The notes under the pieces are model-generated. The model saw only the letters and a list, made by a program, of their open reading frames with translations. It ran no database searches and was not told the origin of the DNA. Shown piece by piece: positions 27,273-36,942 of a stretch of DNA of 64,000 bases (position 1 is the stretch's first letter; each line of letters begins with the position of its first letter). The stretch covers positions 417,342 through 481,341 of the forward strand of contig NZ_JABFDM010000005.1 of assembly GCF_013178945.1 (NCBI RefSeq), in the 5' to 3' direction. The stretch comes from Bradyrhizobium aeschynomenes. GTDB taxonomy: Bacteria; Pseudomonadota; Alphaproteobacteria; Rhizobiales; Xanthobacteraceae. A program made the translations under genes and the position numbers.

Positions 27273-29948
27273 ATGAGCGGCGTCAACGAGATCAGGTCGA
27301 CCTTCCTCAATTTCTTCGCTGCGAACGGCCACGAGATCGTGCCGTCCTCGCCGCTCGTGCCGCGCAACGACCCGACCTTGATGTTCACGAACGCCGGCAT
27401 GGTGCAGTTCAAGAACGTCTTCACCGGCGTCGAGAAGCGGCCGTACAACCGCGCCACCACGTCGCAGAAATGCGTCCGCGCCGGCGGCAAGCACAACGAC
27501 CTCGACAATGTCGGCTATACCGCCCGGCACCACACCTTCTTCGAGATGCTCGGCAACTTCTCCTTCGGAGATTACTTCAAGGAGAATGCCATCGAGCTCG
27601 CCTGGAAGCTCGTCACCAAGGAATTCGGCCTCCCGAAGGACAAGCTGACCGCGACCGTCTACATCGACGACGACGAGGCGTTCGGGCTGTGGAAGAAGAT
27701 CGCGGGCCTCCCTGAGTCGCGCATCATCCGCATCGCCGGCTCGGACAATTTCTGGCAGATGGGCGACACCGGCCCGTGCGGCCCGTGCTCGGAGATCTTC
27801 TACGACCACGGCGACAAGATCTGGGGCGGCCCTCCGGGCTCGCCGGAGGCGGATGGCGACCGCTTCATCGAGATCTGGAACCTCGTGTTCATGCAGTACG
27901 AGCAGCTCGAGGGCGGCGTCCGCAATCCCTTGCCGAAGCCCTCGATCGACACCGGCGCCGGCCTCGAGCGCGTCGCCGCGGTGCTGCAGGGCAAGCACGA
28001 CAATTACGACATCGACCTGTTCGTCGCGCTGATCCGCGCCATCGCCGACCTCACCAACGCCGACCCGCAGGGCCCGCAGAAGGCATCCTTGCGCGTGATC
28101 GCCGATCACCTCCGCGCCTCGTCGTTCCTGATCTCGGACGGCGTGCTGCCGTCCAACGAAGGCCGCGGCTATGTGTTGCGCCGGATCATGCGCCGCGCGA
28201 TGCGCCACGCCCAGCTGCTCGGCGCGCGCGAGCCGTTGATGCACAAGCTCGTCGGCGCGCTCACCCGCGAGATGGGTCAGGCCTATCCCGAGCTGATCCG
28301 CGCCGAGGCGCTGATCAAGGAGACCTTGCGGCTTGAGGAGACGCGCTTTCGCAAGACCCTGGAGCGCGGGCTTGCCATCCTCGACGAGAAATCGGCCTCG
28401 CTCACCAAGGGCGACATGTTCGACGGCGACGTCGCCTTCACGCTGTACGACACCTATGGCTTCCCGCTCGACCTCACCCAGGACGCGCTGAAGTCGCGCG
28501 GCATCAGCGTCGACCAGGCCTCCTTCACCGACGCCATGGAGCGGCAGAAGGCGAAGGCGCGCGCGGCCTGGGCCGGCTCGGGCGAGGCGGCCACCGAAAC
28601 CGTCTGGTTCCCGCTGCGCGAGAAGCTCGGCGCCACCGAGTTCCTCGGCTATGAGACCGAGACCGCCGAGGGCGCCGTCACCGCGCTGGTCAAGGACGGC
28701 GCTGAGGTCGACAGCCTCAAGGCCGGCGAGAGCGGCGTGATCGTGCTGAACCAGACGCCGTTCTACGGCGAGTCCGGCGGTCAGGTCGGCGACACCGGCG
28801 TGCTGACCGGCGATGGCGTCCGCGTCCGCATCACCGACACCCAGAAGAAGGCCGGCGACCTGTTCGTGCATATCGGAACCGTGGAGCAGGGCACGCTCAA
28901 GCTCGGCACCGCGCTGCAGCTCGACGTCGATCACTCCAGGCGCTCCGCGATCCGCGCCAATCATTCGGCGACTCACATCCTGCACGAGGCGCTGCGTCAG
29001 GTGCTCGGCGACCACATCGCCCAGCGCGGCTCGCTGGTCTCGCCCGACCGCCTGCGCTTCGACTTCGTCCATCCGAAGCCGATCACGGCGGAGGAGCTCG
29101 CCCGCGTCGAGGACATCGCCAACGACGTCGTGCTGGAGAATGCCGAGGTCACGACCCGGCTGATGGGGCTCGACGACGCCCGCGAGGCCGGCGCCCGCGC
29201 TCTGTTCGGCGAGAAGTACGGCGACGAGGTCCGCGTCGTCTCGATGGGCAACGTTGCGCGCGACCATGGCAGCAACGCAATGGGCTGGTCGGTCGAGCTG
29301 TGCGGCGGCACCCATGTGAAGCGCACCGGCGACATCGGCCTGATCGCGGTGACCTCGGAGAGCGCGGTGGCCTCCGGCGTCCGCCGCATCGAGGCGCTGA
29401 CGGCGCGCGGCGCCCGCGCCCACGCCAACCACAACCTCTCGCTCGCCAAGGCCGCCGCGGCCGAGTTGCGCACCACCGTCGACGAAGTGCCAGCGCGCAT
29501 CACCGCGCTGATGGAGGAGCGCAAGAAGCTCGAGCGCGAGCTGTCGGACGCGCGCAAGAAGCTCGCGATGGGCGGCGGCGGCTCCGCGGGTGGCGCGGCG
29601 TCCGGCGTCCGCGAGGTCAACGGCGTCAAGCTGATGGCCCGCGCAGTCGAGGGCGTCGAGATGAAGGATCTCAAGTCGCTGGTCGACGAGGCCAAGAAGC
29701 AGGTCGGCTCCGGCATCGTCGCCATCGTCGGCCGTGCCGAGGATGGCAAGGCCGGCGTCGTGGTCGGCGTCACCGCCGATCTCACGTCGCGCTTCAACGC
29801 GGTCGAGCTCGTGCGCGCGGCGTCGGAGGCGCTGGGCGGCAAGGGCGGCGGCGGCCGTCCCGACATGGCCCAGGCCGGCGGTCCCGATGGAGCCAAGGCG
29901 GAGGCCGCGCTGGCCGCGATCGAGAGCGCGATCGGCCGGGACGGCTGA
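27273..29948 (+). CDS. alaS: Alanyl-tRNA synthetase
   Basis: The 891-residue class II synthetase charges tRNA-Ala. Seen are the N-terminal MSGVNEIRSTFLNFF, motif 2 region RHHTFFEMLGNFSFGDYF, the editing-domain zinc motifs HSATHILHEAL and CGGTHVKRTGDIG, and a C-terminal DHHA1/C-Ala domain with a Gly/Ala linker. Length is normal. The ribosome site is weak. It lies divergent from the gcv operon and is followed 2 bp after its stop by a channel gene. Confidence 0.98.
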   Translation: MSGVNEIRSTFLNFFAANGHEIVPSSPLVPRNDPTLMFTNAGMVQFKNVFTGVEKRPYNRATTSQKCVRAGGKHNDLDNVGYTARHHTFFEMLGNFSFGDYFKENAIELAWKLVTKEFGLPKDKLTATVYIDDDEAFGLWKKIAGLPESRIIRIAGSDNFWQMGDTGPCGPCSEIFYDHGDKIWGGPPGSPEADGDRFIEIWNLVFMQYEQLEGGVRNPLPKPSIDTGAGLERVAAVLQGKHDNYDIDLFVALIRAIADLTNADPQGPQKASLRVIADHLRASSFLISDGVLPSNEGRGYVLRRIMRRAMRHAQLLGAREPLMHKLVGALTREMGQAYPELIRAEALIKETLRLEETRFRKTLERGLAILDEKSASLTKGDMFDGDVAFTLYDTYGFPLDLTQDALKSRGISVDQASFTDAMERQKAKARAAWAGSGEAATETVWFPLREKLGATEFLGYETETAEGAVTALVKDGAEVDSLKAGESGVIVLNQTPFYGESGGQVGDTGVLTGDGVRVRITDTQKKAGDLFVHIGTVEQGTLKLGTALQLDVDHSRRSAIRANHSATHILHEALRQVLGDHIAQRGSLVSPDRLRFDFVHPKPITAEELARVEDIANDVVLENAEVTTRLMGLDDAREAGARALFGEKYGDEVRVVSMGNVARDHGSNAMGWSVELCGGTHVKRTGDIGLIAVTSESAVASGVRRIEALTARGARAHANHNLSLAKAAAAELRTTVDEVPARITALMEERKKLERELSDARKKLAMGGGGSAGGAASGVREVNGVKLMARAVEGVEMKDLKSLVDEAKKQVGSGIVAIVGRAEDGKAGVVVGVTADLTSRFNAVELVRAASEALGGKGGGGRPDMAQAGGPDGAKAEAALAAIESAIGRDG

Positions 29949-29950
29949 TC

Positions 29951-31177
29951 GTGCCGACGCTCGGGCCGGGCGAGAGCATTCGCGATCCCGATCTGCGGGA
30001 CCGGCTCTACGAGCTGCTCGAGCACGACCATCTGCCGCTGTCGGTCGGCGCGCGCATCGTGCGGGCCGTCGTCATCGTGATCTTCGCCGATGTGCTGGCG
30101 ACGATCCTGGCCTCGGTGCCGCAGTTCGACGCCCGCTTCGGCCCGACCTTCACCGCGGTGAAGGTCATGGCCGTGCTGGTGTTCGGCTTCGAGTATGTCG
30201 CCCGGCTCTGGAGCGTCGCCGGCCATACGCCGCAGCACGTTTCGCCGCTGCGCGACCGCCTGCAATATGCACTCTCCGCGCTCGGAGTCATCGATCTCCT
30301 GGCTTTTCTGCCGGCCGCTGTCGTGCTTGCGTTCGGCGATCACGCCACGCTCGCGGTGCTGGTGGTGCTGCCGTTCCTCAAGCTGGTACGCTATTCGCCG
30401 GCGATGCGCTCGCTGCTCGCGGCGATCCAGGCCGAGCGCCGTACGCTCGTCGGCTGCATCGCGATCCTGGCCGGTGCCGTGCTGCTGTTCGCCTCGCTGC
30501 TCTATGCGGTCGAGCGCGACGTGCAGCCCGACAAGTTCGGCACCATTCCCGACGCGATGTGGTGGGCGATCGTGACGCTCGGCACCGTCGGCTATGGCGA
30601 CGTCGTGCCGGTGACCTCGCTCGGCAAGGCGATCTCGGTGTTCACGATCGTCGGCGGCCTCGCGATGATCGCGCTGCCGGTCGCCATCATCTCCAATGCC
30701 TTTGCCGACGAGGTGAAGCGGCGCGACTTCGTCGTCACCTGGGGCATGCTGGCGCGGGTGCCGCTGTTCTCACATCTTTCCGCCTCGGAGATCGCCGACA
30801 TCATGCGGCTGCTGCGCGCGCGCACGATCGAGACCGGCGAAATTCTCGTCCGCCGCGGCGACGTGGCGTCCTCGATGTATTTCATCACCGCCGGCGAGGT
30901 CGAGATCGAGCTGCCGACGCAATGTGTGCGGCTCGCCGACGGCACCTTCTTCGGCGAGATCGCGCTGCTGCACCGAACCAAGCGCTCCGGGACCGTGAAG
31001 GCCACCCGCAAGACGCGGCTGCTGGTACTCGACGCGCAGGATTTTCACGCCCTGATCGCGCGCATGCCAGCGCTCGCCGCCCATGTCACCACCACGGCAA
31101 AGGCCCGCATGGCCGATTCTGGCGACCTCGCCATCGCCGAGCTGTCGCAGGCCGAGCATGAAGAGGAGGGCGGGTAG
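29951..31177 (+). CDS. Cyclic-nucleotide-gated potassium channel (MloK1-like)
   Basis: The 408-residue protein has six transmembrane segments in residues 25-240, the K+ selectivity filter TLGTVGYGD at about 208-216, and a C-terminal cyclic-nucleotide-binding domain with FFGEIALLHRTKRSGTVKA, where the Arg would bind the phosphate of cAMP. This is the layout of the Mesorhizobium MloK1 channel. It starts with GTG two bases after the alaS stop, so it is probably translationally coupled to alaS. The link between these two functions is not obvious. Confidence 0.9.
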   Translation: MPTLGPGESIRDPDLRDRLYELLEHDHLPLSVGARIVRAVVIVIFADVLATILASVPQFDARFGPTFTAVKVMAVLVFGFEYVARLWSVAGHTPQHVSPLRDRLQYALSALGVIDLLAFLPAAVVLAFGDHATLAVLVVLPFLKLVRYSPAMRSLLAAIQAERRTLVGCIAILAGAVLLFASLLYAVERDVQPDKFGTIPDAMWWAIVTLGTVGYGDVVPVTSLGKAISVFTIVGGLAMIALPVAIISNAFADEVKRRDFVVTWGMLARVPLFSHLSASEIADIMRLLRARTIETGEILVRRGDVASSMYFITAGEVEIELPTQCVRLADGTFFGEIALLHRTKRSGTVKATRKTRLLVLDAQDFHALIARMPALAAHVTTTAKARMADSGDLAIAELSQAEHEEEGG

Positions 31178-31262
31178 GTAGGGCGATTGATCTCACCGCC
31201 CACGGTGACGGCGGTCGCTCTTAACCCATCCCTTCGGAGCGGTGATCATTGCTGCGGCGACA

Positions 31263-31390
31263 GCGTAGCCCGGATGAGCGAAGCGACATCCGGGTTCAAG
31301 CATGCCCGGAGTGTGTGGTGGCATCGGTCCCGCATGTCGCGTCCACCTGCGCCCTTCGGGCTCCGGCGTCCGCTCATGCGGGCTACGCGA
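31263..31390. repeat. Intergenic palindromic repeat of the TAGCCCGGATGAGCG type
   Basis: GCGTAGCCCGGATGAGCG at the left and CGCTCATGCGGGCTACGC at the right are near inverted copies flanking a GC-rich middle with internal hairpins. This pattern is a familiar dispersed repeat in Bradyrhizobium. Confidence 0.65.
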
Positions 31391-31399
31391 CGGCCCGCC

Positions 31400-31642
31400 T
31401 TACGCCTTCTCCTTCGCCACCGCCGCGTCCTTCAGCTTGCCGATTGCTTCCTTCACGGCCGGGTCGAGGCCGGCGCCGCCGGCATCGTGGTGCGCATAGA
31501 TCGTCTTCAGCATGCGCGGGTCCCAGAACTTCTTGATGTGCTCGGCGACGCCGGCGACCTCTTTCTCCTGCCCCTGGCTCTGAAAGAACTTGCCGATCTG
31601 GTTGGCCATGTAGACGAGGCGTTCGGAAGGGTTATGCGACAT
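31400..31642 (-). CDS. fdsD: NAD-dependent formate dehydrogenase delta subunit
   Basis: The 80-residue FdsD starts MSHNPSERLVYMANQIGKFFQ, the family signature, with a C-terminal LKDAAVAKEKA. The small subunit is needed for assembly or activity of the soluble Mo-formate dehydrogenase; it has no cofactor of its own. Its start overlaps the fdhD 3' end by 11 bp, so it is the last gene of the fds operon. Confidence 0.92.
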   Translation of the reverse strand: MSHNPSERLVYMANQIGKFFQSQGQEKEVAGVAEHIKKFWDPRMLKTIYAHHDAGGAGLDPAVKEAIGKLKDAAVAKEKA

Positions 31643-32480
31643 GGGGCGTGTCCGTCTGTGTTGATCGCGTGCCGGTCTCGGCGCTCGCGACGATCCGTTC
31701 GGGATGGGTGAAGATTTCGAAGCCATCGTTGCGGGCGACGGCAATGAGGGTGATGCCGGCGGCCTCGGCCATGCGGATGGCGAGTGCGGTCGGCGCTGAC
31801 ACCGCGACCAGCACCGGCGCGCCCATGGCGGCGGCCTTCTGCACCAGCTCGACCGAGACGCGGCTCGTCATGATCACGAGGCCTTCGGTCGCCGTACTGT
31901 GAGTCTGCGCGAGATGACCGGCCAGCTTGTCGAGCGCGTTGTGGCGGCCGACATCCTCGCGCAGGGCGACGATGCCGCGGGCGGGTGTCCAGAACGCCGC
32001 GGCGTGCACGGCGCGGGTCTCGTGGTTGAGCTTCTGCAGCGGCTCGATGGCGACCAGCGCCGTCATGACGTCGCGCGGCGTGAAGCGCCGGCCCTGGGGC
32101 ACATGCGCGGCCGGACGCACCGCTTCGGCGAGGGAGTCGATGCCGCACAGGCCGCAGCCGGTGGGGCCGGCAATGTTGCGGCGGCGCTCGGCGAGGCGTT
32201 CGGCGAACGCGTCGGGCAGCCACATCCTGAGCTCGATGCCGTCGTCCAGCTCGACGACGTCGAGCGAGACAATGTCGTCGCGGCTCGTGATCAGGCCTTC
32301 GTTCAGGCTGAAGCCGACGGCGAAGTCGCGGAGGTCCTGCGGCGTCGCCATCATGACGGCCTGGGTGCCGCCATTGTAGGTCAGCGCGACCGCGGTCTCC
32401 TCCGGCACGCGGCGGTGGCCCTCGGTGAGGGCTCCGTCGCGCCAGACCAGACGATCCGCGATGCGCACTGCATCTCGCAT
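31632..32480 (-). CDS. fdhD: Formate dehydrogenase accessory sulfurtransferase FdhD
   Basis: The 282-residue FdhD carries the catalytic loop GCGLCG (C109 and C112) and the C-terminal block REDVGRHNALDKL. It delivers sulphur to the molybdenum cofactor before insertion in FdsA. Its ATG lies one base after the fdsA stop, and its end overlaps fdsD, giving tight coupling within the operon. Confidence 0.95.
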   Translation of the reverse strand: MRDAVRIADRLVWRDGALTEGHRRVPEETAVALTYNGGTQAVMMATPQDLRDFAVGFSLNEGLITSRDDIVSLDVVELDDGIELRMWLPDAFAERLAERRRNIAGPTGCGLCGIDSLAEAVRPAAHVPQGRRFTPRDVMTALVAIEPLQKLNHETRAVHAAAFWTPARGIVALREDVGRHNALDKLAGHLAQTHSTATEGLVIMTSRVSVELVQKAAAMGAPVLVAVSAPTALAIRMAEAAGITLIAVARNDGFEIFTHPERIVASAETGTRSTQTDTPHVA

Positions 32481-32481
32481 G

Positions 32482-35361
32482 CTACTCCGCCGCCTCCACG
32501 ACCGGGGCGATGCGGCGCGAGTTGCGGGCCTGCTCGTCATAGGCCTTCTGCCAGTCCGACGGGCCGTTGGACTGCGACACCTGCACCGCCGTGACCTTGT
32601 ACTCCGGACAGTTGGTCGCCCAATCCGAGTAGTCGGTGGTGATGACGTTGGCCTGCGTCAGCGGATGGTGGAACGTGGTGTAGACCACGCCCGGCGCCAC
32701 GCGCTCGGAGATCAGCGCATGCAAGGTGGTCTCGCCGGCGCGGCTGGTCAGCCGCACCCAATCGCCGTCGCGGATGCCGCGCTGCTCGGCGTCGTGCGGA
32801 TGGATCTCCAGCACGTCCTCGCCATGCCACACCACGTTCTCGGTGCGCCTTGTCTGCGCGCCGACATTGTACTGCGACAGGATGCGGCCGGTGGTGAGCA
32901 GGAGCGGGAAGCGCGGGCCGGTGCGCTCGTCGGTCGCGACGTACTCGGTGACCACGAACTTGCCCTTGCCGCGGACAAAGCCGTCGACATGCATGATCGG
33001 CGAGCCCTCGGGGAACTTCTCGTTGCAGGGCCACTGCACCGAGCCCATCTCCTCGAGCTTCTGGTAGGAGACGCCGGTGAAGGTCGGCGTCAGCGCCGCG
33101 ATCTCGTCCATGATCTCCGACGGGTGGTTGTACTTCATCTCGAAGCCCATCGCCTTGGCCAGCCCGATCGTGACCTCCCAGTCGGCCATGCCGTTGAGCG
33201 GGCTCATCACCTTGCGGACGCGCTGGATGCGGCGCTCGGCGTTGGTGAAGGTGCCGTCCTTCTCCAGGAAGGTCGAGCCGGGCAGGAAGACGTGGGCGTA
33301 GTTGGCGGTCTCGTTCAGGAACAGGTCCTGGACGATGACGCATTCCATCGACGACAGCGCCTGCACGACATGCGTGGTGTTCGGATCGGACTGCAGGATG
33401 TCCTCGCCCTGCACGTAGAGGCCCTTGAACGTGCCTTCGATCGCGGAATCGAACATGTTGGGGATGCGAAGACCCGGCTCGGGGTTGAGCTTGACGTTCC
33501 ACATCGCCTCGAACTGATCGCGCACCGCGTCGCCCGAGATGTGGCGGTAGCCCGGCAGCTCGTGCGGGAACGAGCCCATGTCGCAGGAGCCCTGCACGTT
33601 GTTCTGGCCGCGCAGTGGGTTCACGCCGACGCCGCGGCGACCGATGTTGCCGGTGGCCATCGCCAAATTGGCGATCGCGATCACCGTGGTCGAGCCCTGG
33701 CTGTGCTCGGTGACGCCCAGGCCGTAATAGATCGCGCCGTTGCCGCCCTTGGCGTAGAGCCGGGCCGCGCCGCGGATCGCTTCCGGATCGACGCCGGAAA
33801 TGCCGGCGATCGCCTCAGGGCTGTTCTTCTCCAGCGCGACGAATTCCGCCCAGTCCTGGAACTCGCTCCAGTCGCAGCGCTCGCGCACGAAGGTCTCGTT
33901 GACGAGGCCCTCGGTGACGATCACATGCGCCAGCGCGGTCAGGATCGCGACGTTGGTGCCGGGCAGCAGCGGCAGATGATAGTCCGCCTTGATGTGCGCC
34001 GACTTCACGAGGTCGATCTTGCGCGGATCGACGACGATCAGCTTGGCGCCCTGGCGCAGCCGCTTCTTCATGCGCGAGCCGAACACCGGATGCGCATCGG
34101 TCGGGTTGGCGCCGATCACCATGATCACGTCGCTGTCCTCGACCGAGTCGAAGTCCTGGGTCCCGGCCGAGGTGCCGAAGGTGGTGGCGAGGCCGTAGCC
34201 GGTCGGCGAATGGCAGACGCGGGCGCAGGTGTCGACGTTGTTGTTGCCGAAGCCGGCACGGATCAGCTTCTGCACCAGATAGGTTTCTTCGTTGGTGCAG
34301 CGCGACGAGGTGATGCCGCCGATCGAGTCACGGCCGTGCTTGGCCTGGATGCCGCGCAGCTTCTGCGCGGCGAAGTTGAAGGCCTCGTCATAGGAGACCT
34401 CGCGCCAGGGCTGGTCGATGGTCTCGCGGATCATCGGCTTGAGGATGCGCTCCTTGTGGGTCGCATAGCCATAGGCGAAGCGGCCCTTGACGCAGGAATG
34501 GCCGCGATTGGCCTTGCCGTCCTTGTAGGGCACCATGCGCACGACTTCCTCGCCGCGCATCTCCGCCTTGAAGGCGCAGCCGACGCCGCAATAGGCGCAG
34601 GTGGTGACCGCCGAATGCTCGGGCTGGCCGATCTCGATCACGCTCTTCTCGGTCAGGGTCGCGGTCGGGCAGGCCTGCACGCAGGCGCCGCAGGAGACGC
34701 ACTCTGAGCCCAGGAAGCTCTCGCTCATGCCCGGCGACACCCGGCTGTCGAAGCCACGGCCCGAGATGGTCAGCGCGAACGTGCCTTGCACCTCCTCGCA
34801 GGCGCGGACGCAGCGCGAGCAGACGATGCACTTCGAGGGATCGTAGGTGAAATAAGGGTTGGACTCGTCCTTCGGCAGCCAGGCCGGATTGGCCTCGCCG
34901 CAAGCGTCGGCGAACACGTGGTTCTCACCCTGGTTGCCGTAGCGCACGTCGCGCAGGCCGACGGCGCCGGCCATGTCCTGCAGCTCGCAATCGCCATTGG
35001 CGGCGCAGGTCAGACAGTCGAGCGGATGGTCGGAGATGTAGAGCTCCATCACGCCCTTGCGCAGCTTCTTCAGCCGCTCGGTCTGGGTGTGAACGACGAG
35101 GCCCGCGGCCACCGGTGTGGTGCACGACGCCGGCGTGCCGGCGCGGCCCTCGACCTCGACGAGGCAGAGGCGGCAGGAGCCGAATGCGTCGACCATGTCG
35201 GTCGCGCACAGCTTCGGGATCTGCGTGCCGGCCTCCATGGCCGCGCGCATGATCGAGGTGCCCTCGGGAACGGTGATGCTCTGGCCGTCGATGGTCAAGG
35301 TGACCATCTTCTCGGACTTGGAGAGCGGGGTGCCGTAATCGGTTTCGTGGATGAGCGACAT
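32482..35361 (-). CDS. fdsA: NAD-dependent formate dehydrogenase, molybdopterin alpha subunit
   Basis: The 959-residue catalytic subunit oxidises formate to CO2. In order it has a 2Fe-2S ferredoxin domain (SCRLCLVEVEGR), a His/Cys 4Fe-4S site (HPLDCLTCAANGDC), two 4Fe-4S motifs (CIVCSRCVRAC, CVSCGACVQACP), the N-terminal cluster of the Mo domain (CAYCGVGCAFK), the Mo-ligand Cys in CARVCHSP, and a molydop-binding C-terminal domain. Length matches FdsA of Rhodobacter and Cupriavidus. Electrons pass to FdsBG and NAD+. It completes the oxalate-to-CO2 route with the genes at 55-62 kb. Confidence 0.97.
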   Translation of the reverse strand: MSLIHETDYGTPLSKSEKMVTLTIDGQSITVPEGTSIMRAAMEAGTQIPKLCATDMVDAFGSCRLCLVEVEGRAGTPASCTTPVAAGLVVHTQTERLKKLRKGVMELYISDHPLDCLTCAANGDCELQDMAGAVGLRDVRYGNQGENHVFADACGEANPAWLPKDESNPYFTYDPSKCIVCSRCVRACEEVQGTFALTISGRGFDSRVSPGMSESFLGSECVSCGACVQACPTATLTEKSVIEIGQPEHSAVTTCAYCGVGCAFKAEMRGEEVVRMVPYKDGKANRGHSCVKGRFAYGYATHKERILKPMIRETIDQPWREVSYDEAFNFAAQKLRGIQAKHGRDSIGGITSSRCTNEETYLVQKLIRAGFGNNNVDTCARVCHSPTGYGLATTFGTSAGTQDFDSVEDSDVIMVIGANPTDAHPVFGSRMKKRLRQGAKLIVVDPRKIDLVKSAHIKADYHLPLLPGTNVAILTALAHVIVTEGLVNETFVRERCDWSEFQDWAEFVALEKNSPEAIAGISGVDPEAIRGAARLYAKGGNGAIYYGLGVTEHSQGSTTVIAIANLAMATGNIGRRGVGVNPLRGQNNVQGSCDMGSFPHELPGYRHISGDAVRDQFEAMWNVKLNPEPGLRIPNMFDSAIEGTFKGLYVQGEDILQSDPNTTHVVQALSSMECVIVQDLFLNETANYAHVFLPGSTFLEKDGTFTNAERRIQRVRKVMSPLNGMADWEVTIGLAKAMGFEMKYNHPSEIMDEIAALTPTFTGVSYQKLEEMGSVQWPCNEKFPEGSPIMHVDGFVRGKGKFVVTEYVATDERTGPRFPLLLTTGRILSQYNVGAQTRRTENVVWHGEDVLEIHPHDAEQRGIRDGDWVRLTSRAGETTLHALISERVAPGVVYTTFHHPLTQANVITTDYSDWATNCPEYKVTAVQVSQSNGPSDWQKAYDEQARNSRRIAPVVEAAE

Positions 35362-35385
35362 GGCCGTGTCCTTATTCCCGAATGT

Positions 35386-36942
35386 CTATTCCGCAGCCTG
35401 CAGGCGCGGTTGCTGAGGACCGAAATCCTCGCGGAAGTGTTTCAGCGCCGAGAGCACAGGGTAGGGCGTGAAGCCGCCGAGTGCACAGAGCGATCCGAGC
35501 TTCATAGTGCCGCAGAGGTCCTCGACGAGAGCGATGTTCTCAGATACGCGCTCGCCGCGGCGGATCTTGTCGATGGTCTCGGCGCCGCGCGTCGAGCCGA
35601 TGCGGCAGGGCGTGCACTTGCCGCAGGATTCGATGGCGCAGAACTCCATTGCGAAGCGCGCCTGCTTCGACATGTCGACGGTGTCGTCGAACACGACGAT
35701 GCCGCCATGGCCGATCAGGCCCTCCTTGGCGGCGAACGCCTCGTAGTCGAACGGCGTATCGAACAGCGCGCGCGGGAAATAGGCGCCGAGCGGACCGCCG
35801 ACCTGCACCGCGCGCACGGGACGGCCGGTGAACGTGCCGCCGCCGATGTCGTCGACGAGTTCGCCGAGCGTGATGCCGAACGCGGTCTCGAACAGGCCGC
35901 CGAACTTGACGTTGCCCGCGATCTGGATCGGCATCGTGCCGCGCGAGCGTCCCATGCCGAAATCCGCATAAGCCTTGGCGCCCTCATCGAGGATGAAGGG
36001 GATGGCCGCGAACGACAGGAGGTTGTTGACGACCGTCGGCTTGCCGAACAGGCCATGATGCGCCGGCAGCGGAGGCTTGGCGCGGACGATGCCGCGCTTG
36101 CCTTCGAGGCTCTCCATCAGCGCGGTCTCTTCGCCGCAGACATAGGCGCCGGCGCCGGTGCGGACCTCGAGATCGAAGGTATAGTTGGAGCCCGCGATCT
36201 TGTCACCGAGCAGGCCGGCCTTCCTGGCGATGTCGATCGCCTTGGTCATGGTCGCGATCGCGTGCGGATATTCCGAACGCGTGTAGATGTAGCCCTTGGT
36301 GGCGCCCACCGCGATGCCGCAGATGGTCATGCCCTCGATGAGAACGAAGGGATCGCCTTCCATCAGCATGCGGTCGGCGAAGGTGCCGCTGTCGCCCTCG
36401 TCGGCGTTGCAGATGACGTATTTGCGGTCGGCCGCCGTCTGCGACACCGTCTTCCACTTGATGCCGGTCGGAAAGCCTGCGCCGCCGCGGCCGCGCAGGC
36501 CCGACGTCGTGACCTCGGCAATGACGGCATCCAGCGACAAGGTCAGCGCACGCGTGAGACCCTTGTAGCCGCCGTGCGCGCGGTAGTCTTCCAGTGAAAG
36601 CGGATCGACGATGCCGCAGCGGGCGAAGGTGAGGCGGGTCTGCCGCTTCAGCCACGGGATCTCCTCGGTGAGACCGAGCGAGAGCTTGTGCGAGGTGTCG
36701 GCAAGGATCGCGTCGAGCAGCGACGGTACGTCTTCAGCGGTGACAGGACCGAAGCCGAAGCGGCCCTGCGCCGTCTCCAACTCGACCAGCGGCTCCAGCC
36801 AGTACAACCCACGCGAGCCGTTGCGCACGATTTCGACATCGACCTTGCGCTCCAGCGCCGCCTTGTGCAGCGCGTGGGCGACCTCATCGGCGCCGACGGC
36901 AAGCGCGCCGGCATCACACGGGACAAAAAGACGCACGCTCAT
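35386..36942 (-). CDS. fdsB: NAD-dependent formate dehydrogenase, beta (flavin) subunit
   Basis: The 518-residue NuoF-like subunit starts with a thioredoxin-like domain (MSVRLFVPCDAGALAVGADE). It then has the NADH/FMN region (GLRGRGGAGFPTGIKW, CNADEGDSGTFADR, YVCGEETALMESLEG) and a C-terminal 4Fe-4S site (ESCGKCTPCRIG with later LCGTMKLGSLCALG). It passes electrons from the iron-sulphur chain to NAD+. Its start overlaps the fdsG stop by 4 bp. Confidence 0.96.
   Translation of the reverse strand: MSVRLFVPCDAGALAVGADEVAHALHKAALERKVDVEIVRNGSRGLYWLEPLVELETAQGRFGFGPVTAEDVPSLLDAILADTSHKLSLGLTEEIPWLKRQTRLTFARCGIVDPLSLEDYRAHGGYKGLTRALTLSLDAVIAEVTTSGLRGRGGAGFPTGIKWKTVSQTAADRKYVICNADEGDSGTFADRMLMEGDPFVLIEGMTICGIAVGATKGYIYTRSEYPHAIATMTKAIDIARKAGLLGDKIAGSNYTFDLEVRTGAGAYVCGEETALMESLEGKRGIVRAKPPLPAHHGLFGKPTVVNNLLSFAAIPFILDEGAKAYADFGMGRSRGTMPIQIAGNVKFGGLFETAFGITLGELVDDIGGGTFTGRPVRAVQVGGPLGAYFPRALFDTPFDYEAFAAKEGLIGHGGIVVFDDTVDMSKQARFAMEFCAIESCGKCTPCRIGSTRGAETIDKIRRGERVSENIALVEDLCGTMKLGSLCALGGFTPYPVLSALKHFREDFGPQQPRLQAAE

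Noticed and set aside
25680..29432. 1250-codon minus-strand frame containing gcvT at its end
   Set aside because: Only the last 385 codons are GcvT. The rest runs opposite alaS and through the riboswitch.
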